Source: Candidatus Poribacteria bacterium (GTDB lineage Bacteria; Poribacteria; WGA-4E; WGA-3G). Taken from it: a stretch of DNA of 64,000 nt. The stretch is from positions 682,001 through 746,000 of the forward strand of contig OY282386.1 in the NCBI GenBank assembly GCA_958295945.1, read 5' to 3'. Position 1 is the first letter of the stretch; every line of letters starts with the position of its first letter. A model generated the notes under the pieces. It did no database searches and was not told the origin of the DNA. It saw only the letters and a program-made list of their open reading frames with translations. Made by a program: the position numbers and the translations under genes. Positions 25,207 to 33,433 of this stretch are shown here, piece after piece.

Positions 25207-25354
25207 ATACCAATTCTATTTATTTTTCTGTCATTCTTTCGTAGGTCGGGTAGAGGCACGAAACCCGACACGTGTTGATTGGGTCTATCATGTCGGGTTT
25301 CGTGCCTCTACCCGACCTACGGAATAATGTTGTCCTATCAATTAGAAATGGTAT
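25207..25354. mobile_element. ATACC...GGTAT MITE carrying a long hairpin
   Basis: The ends ATACCAATTCTA and TAGAAATGGTAT are inverted repeats. Inside, CGTAGGTCGGGTAGAGGCAC and its complement GTGCCTCTACCCGACCTACG form a very long hairpin. Two further elements with the same ends but a different core lie at 32298 and 36279. Confidence 0.65.
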
Positions 25355-25379
25355 TATTTAGAAAAGGTTTGAATAATTA

Positions 25380-25509
25380 TAGTGAACATTGAAAATAATA
25401 CAAAGTCCCTGTAGGAGCGATCTCCGAATCGCGAATTAACTCAGTGATAATCGGGAATCGGAGTTCCCTCCTACATCTCAAAATGTCCCATTAATTCAAA
25501 AGTATACTA
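25380..25509. mobile_element. TAGT...ACTA MITE, copy 5, with a GATCTCCGAATCG-type cargo
   Basis: It starts TAGTGAACATTGAAAATA and ends CAAAAGTATACTA. The left flank is TA, the right flank TT. The cargo begins GTAGGAGCGATCTCCGAATC and ends GGGAATCGGAGTTCCCTCCT. A related cargo occurs near 32413-32435. Confidence 0.5.
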
Positions 25510-25520
25510 TTAAAATAGTA

Positions 25521-25550
25521 AAGGACAGTGTTAAAACACTGTCCTTTTTT
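25521..25550 (-). terminator. Terminator, probably bidirectional
   Basis: AAGGACAGTGTT and AACACTGTCCTT make a 12-bp stem, with TTTT on the forward side and TTTACTATTTTA on the reverse. It lies 26 bases after the reverse-strand gene that ends at 25576. Confidence 0.8.
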
Positions 25551-25575
25551 ATGTAGTTGTTACAAATCTATGTTA

Positions 25576-26841
25576 TTATTTTGCACCTTTGAGTTTGGCC
25601 CAAGTGGTTACGAGTTTTCCAGCAGCTTCAACAGCAGTGCCAACGTCAGAATCAGCGGGTCTGTATGCGGTGTCAAATTCGCCACGAATACCTACGTACA
25701 TACCCCATCCGCCGCCGCGTTCACTGATTTTCACGAGTAACAGATTATCACCTTCATTCAAGTTGACATTGAACTCGTCTTGCCATCTGCTGCGTCCACG
25801 GTTTGTTGCGTTGGTATGAACGACTTCACCGTTTAGCCAGACTTTGACAGAATCATCACTACCAACTGCCATCCCGACACCTTCCATAGCTTCCTCAGCG
25901 ACAAGAGTGATGAGGGCATAAGACGTGATGTCGTCAATAGAGTTATTCTTGTCATTAGCCTCAGGTAGTACGCCTGCATCAATGAGCATCACGTTAATAT
26001 TCCCGTCTCCAGGGAGTTCAATGAGGGTCCAATCATAATCACCAACGCTGTTGCCTTCAGTTGCGCCGTTTTTAGCGACCATCTCTTCGGTAACAGCATC
26101 ATTACTTGCAGCTGCGAGGGAATCGATATCGGTAGAATTTTGTCCACCTTGTCCAGCCTCGGTTGGCGCAATCATCCAAAGCCATTCTCCGGTAATATCC
26201 ACTATCGGAGGAGGAGGAGCTTTATAGACAGCAGTAACATCAGCTTCTATACCGACGTGCATGCCCCATCCGCCGCCGCGCTCACTAACCTTAACAAGTA
26301 ATAGATTATCACCAGCTACAAGGTTAACTTGGAATTCATCTTGCCACATCGAGCGTCCACGGTTTGTTGCATTGGTAAAAACGTTTTCACCGTTGAGCCA
26401 GACTTTAATGGAATCATCACTCCCGGTTTTCATTGTCACATCATTTTGAGCTTCTTCGGATACAAGAGTGATGAGGGCATAAGACGTGATGTCATCAATA
26501 GAGTTATTCTTGTCATTAGCCTCAGGTAGTACGCCTGCATCAATGAGCATCACGTTAATATTCCCGTCTCCAGGGAGTTCAATGAGGGTCCAATCATAAT
26601 CACCGACTGGGTCACCCTCATTTGCACCACCTGATGCCACAGCAGCTTCAGTAACTGCATTTTCACTGGCAACTGCCAGGGAATCAATATCGGTAGAATT
26701 CTGTCCACCTTGTCCAGCCTCGGTTGGCGCAATCATCCAAAGCCACGGTCCAAGAATTTGATCTTGTGCTTCAGCCGTGAGTGCCATGATTGAAAAACTC
26801 ATCAGACACACTAATCCAATTACAATTAATTTCCTGTACAT
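25576..26841 (-). CDS. Secreted protein with two tandem about 190-aa repeats
   Basis: ATG 26841 follows GGAGG; the frame extends 15 codons upstream without support. The 421-aa product has a signal peptide (MYRKLIVIGLVCLMSFSIMA...AEAQ). Two near-identical repeats follow, each with LWMIAPTEAGQGGQNSTDID, GDYDWTLIELPGDGNINVML, TGSDDSIKVWLNGE and LLLVKVSERGGGWGMHVGI. The pattern (SDD-S-KVWLNG..V, then a sheet with WGM) resembles PA14/carbohydrate-binding beta-sandwich domains. It is probably exported and binds glycans; the linker PPPPIVDITG joins the repeats. A single-repeat paralogue lies upstream at 27380-28072. Confidence 0.75.
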   Translation of the reverse strand: MYRKLIVIGLVCLMSFSIMALTAEAQDQILGPWLWMIAPTEAGQGGQNSTDIDSLAVASENAVTEAAVASGGANEGDPVGDYDWTLIELPGDGNINVMLIDAGVLPEANDKNNSIDDITSYALITLVSEEAQNDVTMKTGSDDSIKVWLNGENVFTNATNRGRSMWQDEFQVNLVAGDNLLLVKVSERGGGWGMHVGIEADVTAVYKAPPPPIVDITGEWLWMIAPTEAGQGGQNSTDIDSLAAASNDAVTEEMVAKNGATEGNSVGDYDWTLIELPGDGNINVMLIDAGVLPEANDKNNSIDDITSYALITLVAEEAMEGVGMAVGSDDSVKVWLNGEVVHTNATNRGRSRWQDEFNVNLNEGDNLLLVKISERGGGWGMYVGIRGEFDTAYRPADSDVGTAVEAAGKLVTTWAKLKGAK

Positions 26842-26970
26842 CAAAAAACCTCCATTTAATTTTGCCAATAAAATAAGTAGTAACATTAGTGTCGTTCATC
26901 CTTATGCATATCTATTTCTGATTTACTTTGAAGGATAAATGACTTTATCATAATCATTAGTTCATTAGTG

Positions 26971-27372
26971 TCATAGTGTCCCACTACCTAAAGGTAGGGG
27001 CTTGTGCTTCCTCGCTGACAGCCGATCTGAGCTACGTCTTACGTCTGCTCCACTTTAGGCAGCTAAGCCTGCCTGTTTGATATTTTCCGCTAACGTCGTG
27101 GGTTGGCTCTGTTTCCACCCATTTTACAGCTCTCCTTCCTACCAGAGACGCCGCGCGGCAAGTCTTTCTATTGAAAAACTTCGGGAGGGGTTGCCTCCGC
27201 TCACGCATTCCAGTCTACATTGCTGTATTGGCTTGATATGGACGCTATCCACCAACTTTATAGGTTATTGCGATGTGGCATTACACCTTTTTTCTTTCGC
27301 TGGGCAGTCTGTGTTGCCCGTTCACATATTAGCCATCTACATCCCGCAAGCTAAAGCATGGGAATTTGACGG
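26971..27372 (-). mobile_element. Miniature IS200/IS605-type relic without tnpB
   Basis: On the reverse strand the left end is AATTCCCATGCTTTAGCTTG, which forms the hairpin CCCATGC...GCGGG. The right end is GAAGCACAAGCCC, a CCTTTAGGT hairpin and CTATGAC, matching the TnpB element at 56792-58172. Just before it, GTGGAGCAGACGTAAGACG matches the tnpB 3' end GTGGAGCAGATGTGAGACG. Most of the gene is deleted, but the 3' region, where TnpB guide RNAs normally arise, is kept. Boundaries are approximate. Confidence 0.65.
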
Positions 27373-27379
27373 AATAGTA

Positions 27380-28072
27380 TTAACGTGTTCGTTTAATTTC
27401 TGCCCATCGGGTTGCCAATTTTCCTGTGGATTCAACAGGTAAAAACTTTTCAAAATCCAGATGTGTATCCACATCAGCTTCTATCCCAACGTGCATACCC
27501 CATCCACCGCCACGTTCACTAACTTTCACCATCAGGAGATTCTCCCTTTGCAAGTCAACCTGGAATGTGTCTTGGTATTTTGAACGTCCACGGTTTGTGG
27601 CGTTGGTAAAGACAACTTCACCGTTGAACCAAACTTTTATGGAATCATCACTACCAGTTTTCATCGTCACATTTTCTTTTACTTCGGCAGATTTAAGCAT
27701 AATAAGCGCATAAGACGTTATGTCGTCAACAGAGTTATTCTTGTCATTAGCCTCAGGTAGTACGCCTGCATCAATAAGCATCACGTTAATATTCCCATCT
27801 CCAGGGAGCATAATTTCGGTCCACTTATAATCACCGACCTCACCTCCTTTTTTGGCACCGTTGTTTACGACTTTCTTTTCAGTCACTTTTTCATCACTAG
27901 CAGCCGCAAGCGAGTCAATATTTGTAGAATTCTGTCCACCTTGTCCAGCCTCGGTTGGCGCAACCATCCAGAGATAGGGACCAAGTATTTCCTGTTGAGC
28001 ATCGGCAGTGAGCATCATAATGGAAAAACTCATCAGACAAACCAGTCCTATGACAAATAATTTTCTGAACAT
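27380..28072 (-). CDS. Secreted protein with one repeat domain, paralogue of the 25576 gene
   Basis: ATG 28072 follows GGAGGATATATATAT. The 230-aa product has a signal peptide (MFRKLFVIGLVCLMSFSIM...ADAQ) and a single copy of the domain found twice in the neighbour, with TEAGQGGQNSTNIDS, GDGNINVMLIDAGVLPEAND and SERGGGWGMHVGI. Both genes end in a similar basic tail (KLATRWAEIKRTR here). The duplication is recent: long stretches are identical at protein level and nearly so at DNA level. Same inferred export and ligand-binding role. Confidence 0.75.
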   Translation of the reverse strand: MFRKLFVIGLVCLMSFSIMMLTADAQQEILGPYLWMVAPTEAGQGGQNSTNIDSLAAASDEKVTEKKVVNNGAKKGGEVGDYKWTEIMLPGDGNINVMLIDAGVLPEANDKNNSVDDITSYALIMLKSAEVKENVTMKTGSDDSIKVWFNGEVVFTNATNRGRSKYQDTFQVDLQRENLLMVKVSERGGGWGMHVGIEADVDTHLDFEKFLPVESTGKLATRWAEIKRTR

Positions 28073-28742
28073 ATATATATATCCTCCTTTATAGTTAGAC
28101 ATTATACCGATTTAATCCGATACTCTGTCTGTTACGAACAGCACACATCACACAAAACCGAATGTAACAATAAAAACCCACAACGATCCGAAATGGACGT
28201 GTGGGCACAGCAGCGGTAGAACTACTAACGCTTTCAATGTTGTTTTGTCGTTCTGTGTTGTTATATTTAACAGTGACGTAAGGGGGGGGGGGGGGGACTC
28301 AAAACCGATGTTAAAATAGAACTATCAAGCAAGGCACCAACCCAATCTCCGCGCAGACAATAGATATCTGAAGCGTTTATTTTTGAAAAATGATGGTTCA
28401 TTTGTCGGTTTTTCATTGTTCCTACTCCAAAAGAAAAATCCAAGTCTGAATACTAAAGGACTTAGTAGCGTCCTTTTTCCTCCATATTCCCCACGGACAA
28501 ATAGATTGTCCTATTAAATGCAATTAATGTCAAGTTTTTTGTTTTTTCTAAAAGGACGCAAAATTTTGAGTATAGACAGAAGCCTTGACATTTCTTTTGA
28601 CAGTCCGCAAGTGGACAAATCACATCCATCCCTATCAAATCATAATAATGTCTATTTAATCAGAATAACAAGTAAAATTATAATCTCACTTAACTATAAT
28701 AGCAGATTGTCAAAAAAAGTCAAGACATTAATTGAAAATAAT
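28073..28742. other. Spacer with a 15-base G tract
   Basis: No convincing gene. It contains a reverse-strand TATAAT-like box (complement of about 28106-28111) before the 28072 gene, a run of 15 G (28282-28296), and AT-rich sequence. A forward frame at 28518-28757 looks random in composition. Confidence 0.6.
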
Positions 28743-29048
28743 TTATTTTGCCTTTAACTGTTCCTGAACACTTTCAACCTTATCTTCCATCGTTTGTGCC
28801 TTGTCAATCCGAGTGCCAAACTTGAGGGTTGTTGTAATGCGGGGTGCTCCCATCTCATGCACGACTTCATGACACTGTTTTATCGCATCAAATACGGTAT
28901 CCCATTCACCTTCAATATTAGTACCGTAAGCGTGAAGTTTCGTCTTTAATCCTGCCTCTTTCAATACTTTTTCACACGCGGTGACGTATTTTGAGACAGA
29001 CACACCGACTCCCATAGGAACAACACAGAGATCAGCAATGACTTTCAT
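28743..29048 (-). CDS. MTH1187/UPF0045-family thiamine-binding-type protein
   Basis: ATG 29048 follows AAGGAAATCAC, nine bases after the stop of the aldo/keto reductase. The 101-aa protein matches the MTH1187 family over its full length: DLCVVPMGVGVSVSKYV, LHAYGTNIEGEWDTVFDAI, HEMGAPRITTTLKFGTRID. Members are ferredoxin-like tetramers, several of which bind thiamine or its pyrimidine part. It is likely cytosolic and co-transcribed with the reductase. Confidence 0.85.
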   Translation of the reverse strand: MKVIADLCVVPMGVGVSVSKYVTACEKVLKEAGLKTKLHAYGTNIEGEWDTVFDAIKQCHEVVHEMGAPRITTTLKFGTRIDKAQTMEDKVESVQEQLKAK

Positions 29049-29057
29049 GTGATTTCC

Positions 29058-29996
29058 TTAATTGTCACGCAATTTTCTGATTATTGCTTTGGGTAGCGGG
29101 GCAGACCCGGATGTAGCGACACCGTCATCAACTTGTGCTGGTGTCATCATTCCCGGTGTCACACAACAGACCGCAGGATATGCCAAAATGAACTTGAGTG
29201 CGGCTTGCGGTAGACTTTTCGCTTTTCCTCGGACAACTGATTTTATCTGTTCAACTCTCTCTAAATCTGCGAGGAACTTTTTCCGGGGCCATGTCTTCCG
29301 ATAATCGTTATCAGCAAATACGGTATCCACATTGAGTTTACCAGATAGCAACCCAGATGACAAAGGCTGACGAACAGTTACGGCAATACCTTTTGCTGCT
29401 GCTGTTTCCATCACAGGTTTTGCCATTCCTTGATTTAGGATGTTATATGTGAGCATGAGCGATGAAATACCTGTTTCTGCGATTGCTTTGAGTGCTTGTG
29501 CTTCGTTTCCGAGACATAATCCATAAAAGCGAATTTTTCCTTCAGACTTGAGTTCTGCCATTGTGCCAAATGCTTCATCCCACATCTCTTCAGGTGGAGG
29601 GGCATGAAATTGATAAATATCTAATACATCTCTTTTCAATCGTGTGAGACTTCCCTCCACAGATTGACGGATATATTCACGCGAAGCATTGAATGCAGGC
29701 ACCTTGCCACCTTGACTCATCCACCCGTCGGAGTCCAATTCATATCCGAGTTTCGTTGCGATGACAACCCTATTGCCGAGTGCAGAAAACGCATCGCCTA
29801 AGAGTTTTTCAGCGCGTCCACCACCGTATTGGTCAGCGGTATCGTAATAGGTGACACCTTTTTCGAAAGCGTATCGTAGGAGATCCACGGCTTCCTTTTC
29901 ACCGATGTCTCCCCATTCGCGTCCTCCGAGTTCCCACGTTCCCATGCCGATCTCGGAGACGGTTAAACCCGTTTTACCAAACTTACGCTGTCGCAT
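29058..29996 (-). CDS. Aldo/keto reductase
   Basis: ATG 29996 follows GGAGGGACAAC. The 312-aa protein has the AKR catalytic set: YYDTADQYG (Asp and Tyr), VVIATKLGY (Lys), LDIYQFHAPP (His) and YGLCLGNEAQA, and ends in the NADPH-binding region (LKFILAYPAVCCVTPGMMTP). It reduces an aldehyde or ketone with NADPH in the cytosol; the substrate is unknown. It is first in a two-gene unit with the thiamine-binding-type gene. Confidence 0.88.
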   Translation of the reverse strand: MRQRKFGKTGLTVSEIGMGTWELGGREWGDIGEKEAVDLLRYAFEKGVTYYDTADQYGGGRAEKLLGDAFSALGNRVVIATKLGYELDSDGWMSQGGKVPAFNASREYIRQSVEGSLTRLKRDVLDIYQFHAPPPEEMWDEAFGTMAELKSEGKIRFYGLCLGNEAQALKAIAETGISSLMLTYNILNQGMAKPVMETAAAKGIAVTVRQPLSSGLLSGKLNVDTVFADNDYRKTWPRKKFLADLERVEQIKSVVRGKAKSLPQAALKFILAYPAVCCVTPGMMTPAQVDDGVATSGSAPLPKAIIRKLRDN

Positions 29997-30107
29997 GTTG
30001 TCCCTCCAGATGGTCTTGTAGGATTTTATATGTTTTTTGTTTTTTTGTCAACAAATTTTTTTAGTGATGGATGTGTAAAGTTTTTGCACAAACTGCTCAT
30101 TCTCCAT

Positions 30108-30185
30108 TGTAGGGCGGGGTCTCTGTGCCCCGCCATTCCTTGTCTTGTAATGCAACGGGCGGGCACAGAGACCCGCCCCTACAAT
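30108..30185. repeat. Long hairpin of the GTAGGGGCGGG family
   Basis: GTAGGGCGGGGTCTCTGTGC and GGCACAGAGACCCGCCCCTA form two arms about 30 bases apart. They are preceded by TGTGTAAAGTTTTTGCACA and followed by an AAAACTTTACACA copy in inverse order, so an outer inverted repeat also encloses the hairpin. Confidence 0.6.
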
Positions 30186-30264
30186 TCATGGTGAGAAGTT
30201 AGTGATAAAAACTTTACACACACCAACAATCCTGCGCGCTTACAAACCGCGCCTACGAATGATT

Positions 30265-32130
30265 TCATTTATTTCGTTGTGGTCCGATGCCTGCAGGGGC
30301 GTCTGTTCTGCCTGTTGCATGGAGTACGGCACCTGTTCCGATGGTGGCGAACTGTTCAAGACTTAGTAATAGATAGGCAGTGCTGTCTATACCGTGATGG
30401 TCGCCTTTGATGGCTTCGTCGTCCTTGTCGGTGTATGTTACGTTATCATCATAAACACAACTCAATAACTCATCGGTGACATCTAATGGACGGAATTCTT
30501 GCCGCAAATTCTCGTCGGGTGAATGTACAAGTCTGTTCCGAAAGAAGAAGATTGCAGGTTTTCCTGTTTCGTCTACCTTCAGACGTTGTTTGATCGCATC
30601 AATTTGTGCAATTCTTGATTTTTTTGGCTCCTTGACGGTAAATCGGGCACGTCTGAGGTGCTCAACGCCATCCTGATCTGCACTGTCTACGGCTGCATAC
30701 CGAATGTAGTCTTCATCTTCAGTATTTTCCTCTATCATCTCTATCAGATCGGTTCTTGTGAGACCTGTTTTGTAGATTTCTTTGTATGCATAGAGACGAT
30801 CATCGGGTGATTCTGCCCACCAAATACAACTTGATGGATTACGGTAACCCCAGTCAATGCTGAGATAACGATTCCAATTTTCGTCAAGATCAATGCTGTC
30901 AATGATATGTACATCCGGAGTAAAAGTATCAAATACGAGACCTTCTGCGGATTCCCATTTGCCTTCATAGCCACGTTTATAGCGTAATCCTTCAAGGTTT
31001 TCTAGTCTTGAAACCCGTCGTTGGCCGATTTCTGTTATCTCTCCTGTCTCTTGATTGTAAATTTCAGGATTATCTTTGAAGGACAACTCAAAATATTCCA
31101 CTTTTCCGCTTTTTGTTTGATGGCGTATCCAATGGTTCGGATTGCTTGGATTACAATCTGCTATAAGAAATGCGATTGGCATTGTGCCCGCACGTTCTGA
31201 GACGCGAGCAGTGACTTCTAACCAACTGTCAAATGTGACTAATTCTGCTTGATTGACGAATGCTGCATCAAATTGATCAGATAGTAGGTTACTCGGATTG
31301 TCTAACCCGTTCATGTAGATTTGTGAACCGTTCCAATATTCAAAATAGAGCGGTTGTTGACCGCCGTATTTGACTATTGGGGTTGGGTTTTTATCTATCT
31401 TACTGGTTGGATGGAATCCGAGATACTTTACATACGTTGGAATGATGTTTTTATAGATTCGGTTGAGTACTTTGTGGATAAATGTGAGTCTGGCACCTGG
31501 ATATTTCCGTGCTAACATGTCAATGTATGCGACGCAGCTATAGGTTTTGCCTGCGTCATAGGTGCCACCCGCTATTTTTATGGGGGCATGTGACTTGAAG
31601 AAATCGCACATTTTGGCATGAGGACGAAATCCATCATCATCATTGTATTTGATGATAGGTGTTGGTGCAACTACTGTTATGTTACTGATGAGCTTCTTTG
31701 GTTCATCGTGGACAGGTAGATTCTCCTCAATTTCCTTTATATCGGAATGTAGATGTGTCATTTCAGGTGGATTTTCATCGGGTTGGACATCTTGTTCAAT
31801 AACTTGTGCTTGGACATTTTGCTCGGAATTGTCATCTTTTTTCTCTGCTTTATCGTGTTCCGATTTAGCAATTCCTGCATGGGTGTCGTAACCTTGTCGT
31901 TCGATTCTTTCGCGTTTTATCATGGCGATTTTCGAGTGGACATGTTTGTTTTGTCCACTGATGCATTGTAGAATAGTTTTGAGTCTTTCAGGGTCTCCAT
32001 TTCCTTGTTTGAATTCTTGGTATTCAATATAGAGATCATCCTGCAACTCATTATGGAATTTTTGTTCAGTTTCAAACAAACCTGACTTTTCTGTATTCTC
32101 AATGTTGGGGTTTTGGTTTATGTTTTTCAT
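30265..32130 (-). CDS. Phage-type terminase large subunit-like protein
   Basis: The 621-aa protein has an N-terminal charged region of about 150 residues, then an ATPase part with KIAGGTYDAGKTYS near residue 190 (Walker A-like), FDAAFVNQAEL (Walker B region) and FLIADCNPSNPNHWI, and a C-terminal RNase H-like nuclease with YLSIDWGYRNPS and YAAVDSADQDG. This is the layout of large terminases, which translocate and cut DNA into phage heads. No portal, capsid or small-subunit gene is next to it. The start is uncertain (no strong ribosome site). Confidence 0.75.
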   Translation of the reverse strand: MKNINQNPNIENTEKSGLFETEQKFHNELQDDLYIEYQEFKQGNGDPERLKTILQCISGQNKHVHSKIAMIKRERIERQGYDTHAGIAKSEHDKAEKKDDNSEQNVQAQVIEQDVQPDENPPEMTHLHSDIKEIEENLPVHDEPKKLISNITVVAPTPIIKYNDDDGFRPHAKMCDFFKSHAPIKIAGGTYDAGKTYSCVAYIDMLARKYPGARLTFIHKVLNRIYKNIIPTYVKYLGFHPTSKIDKNPTPIVKYGGQQPLYFEYWNGSQIYMNGLDNPSNLLSDQFDAAFVNQAELVTFDSWLEVTARVSERAGTMPIAFLIADCNPSNPNHWIRHQTKSGKVEYFELSFKDNPEIYNQETGEITEIGQRRVSRLENLEGLRYKRGYEGKWESAEGLVFDTFTPDVHIIDSIDLDENWNRYLSIDWGYRNPSSCIWWAESPDDRLYAYKEIYKTGLTRTDLIEMIEENTEDEDYIRYAAVDSADQDGVEHLRRARFTVKEPKKSRIAQIDAIKQRLKVDETGKPAIFFFRNRLVHSPDENLRQEFRPLDVTDELLSCVYDDNVTYTDKDDEAIKGDHHGIDSTAYLLLSLEQFATIGTGAVLHATGRTDAPAGIGPQRNK

Positions 32131-32297
32131 AATACTGAGTATTATAACCTTTAGTAATATTGGATTGTAGTTTTTGTGGAGGTAGGAACAATGGATTCAT
32201 AATAGGTTTTGGGTGGGATTTTCTGAATCAAGGATTTGCGCGGATGTCTCGGATTACGCGGAGAATGTAAGAACGGCACGCTGAGCGTGCCGTTCTT

Positions 32298-32411
32298 ATA
32301 CCATTTCTAATAGAAAACGCCCCATTATTGTACCACAAACTGCCAGTTTGTGCTGCCATTCAAGAGATTCTTAACAAATGTTAATGGGATAAACATTTAT
32401 AGAAATGGTAT
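32298..32411. mobile_element. ATACC...GGTAT MITE, 114 bp, copy A
   Basis: The ends ATACCATTTCTA and TAGAAATGGTAT are perfect inverted repeats. The core CCACAAACTGCCAGTTTGTG is a second hairpin. Copy B at 36279-36392 has the same length and about ten changes. Confidence 0.75.
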
Positions 32412-32497
32412 TACATTGTAGGAGCGATCTCCGAATCGCGATTTCTTCAGCACCAGCGGGGCGACAGGTGTCCAGCACATCGTGAACAAATCATTTA

Positions 32498-32608
32498 TAG
32501 TAGATCCGGTAATTACCTATACAGTCATCAATTCACAGAAGGCAAACCGTAGGGGCGAGGTCCCCTCGCCCATCTGAAAAAGTGTAAACGTATTTTCAAA
32601 ATCTACTA
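32498..32608. mobile_element. TAGT...ACTA MITE, copy 4, inserted in a CCCCAGCGGGG repeat
   Basis: It starts TAGTAGATCCGGTAATTACC, ends TTTTCAAAATCTACTA and is flanked by TA. It splits a repeat that occurs uninterrupted just downstream (AACAAATCATTTATAGCCCC near 32647-32666). The cargo hairpin is GGGGCGAGGTCCCCTCGCCC. Confidence 0.7.
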
Positions 32609-32750
32609 TATAGCCCCAGCGGGGCGAAATGTGTCCAGCACATCGTGAACAAATCATTTATAGCCCCAGAGGGGCGACAGGTGTCCCATTCAAGAAATAG
32701 GTATGATGTCTGTAATTCTCCTTGTCCAGACTATTATTCAAGTCCTCAAA

Positions 32751-33350
32751 AACTGTCCAAACTATAGTTACTATACTTTGGACAATTTTCATACGTGAGT
32801 TTAGGACAAGAAATTTGTTGGACGACATCTGTTACCCAATTCTGACACAGGACACAAACGCTCTTTGCTCCAGCGGAGCAATATGTTTATAGCCACAGTA
32901 TGGAACAACCTCCCCGCTCCAGCGGAGCGGTATGTATGAATTAACACATAGCACTCCGCTGGAGTGCAGCATTTTTCGTGGGGTTCCCCCGATATGGGAA
33001 ACTCGCTGAAAATAGTTTCTCCGTTGAAGACTCAACTTCCACTGAACAAAAACTGTCCAAACTATAGTTACTATACTTTGGACAATTTTCATACGTGAGT
33101 TTAGGACAAGAAATTTGTTGGACGACATCTGTTACCCAATTCTGACACAGGACACAAACGCTCTTTGCTCCAGCGGAGCAATATGTTTATAGCCACAGTA
33201 TGGAACAACCTCCCCGCTCCAGCGGAGCGGTATGTATGAATTAACACATAGCACTCCGCTGGAGTGCAGCATTTTTCGTGGGGTTCCCCCGATATGGGAA
33301 ACTCGCTGAAAATTGTTTCTCCGTTGAAGACTCAACTTCCGCTGAACAAA
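32751..33350. repeat. Two tandem 300-bp units, almost identical
   Basis: 32751-33050 and 33051-33350 differ at only a few bases (for example 33014 against 33314), and a third unit begins at 33351 for about 19 bases (AACTGTCCAAACTATAGTTA). Each unit holds CTCCAGCGGAGC, CGCTCCAGCGGAGCG and CACTCCGCTGGAGTG palindromes. Short reverse frames repeat with it but have no ribosome site or family match. Confidence 0.9.
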
Positions 33351-33404
33351 AACTGTCCAAACTATAGTTAAAATAAAAAATATGCCAAAAATGTAAAAAT
33401 ATAC

Positions 33405-33433
33405 TTGACTTACGTTATTTTACGGGTTATAAT
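33405..33433 (+). promoter_or_regulatory. Consensus promoter with no recognised gene downstream
   Basis: TTGACT (33405-33410), a 17-base spacer and TATAAT (33428-33433). It starts right after the tandem repeats. The first frame downstream (ATG 33471, 227 codons) has no ribosome site and runs through hairpin repeats, so the product may be non-coding. Confidence 0.6.

Larger units (their letters stand above)
25045..25575. other. Repeat-filled spacer between convergent genes
   Basis: No gene. In order it holds a GCGCAAT palindrome (about 25151-25178), an ATACC-type MITE with a 28-bp-arm hairpin cargo (25207-25354), a TAGT-type MITE with a GTAGGAGCGAT cargo (25380-25509), and a terminator (25521-25550). 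Confidence 0.7.

Noticed and set aside
27077-27442. A 121-codon forward frame in the IS605 relic
   Set aside because: It runs antisense through the relic's hairpins and into the neighbouring gene; no start signals.
32450-32690. CCCCAGCGGGG repeats considered as a CRISPR array
   Set aside because: Only two or three units with unequal spacing, one broken by a MITE; no cas genes in the window.
32832-33335. Two repeated reverse-strand frames of 98 and 67 codons
   Set aside because: They are a by-product of the 300-bp tandem repeat and palindromes; no start signals.
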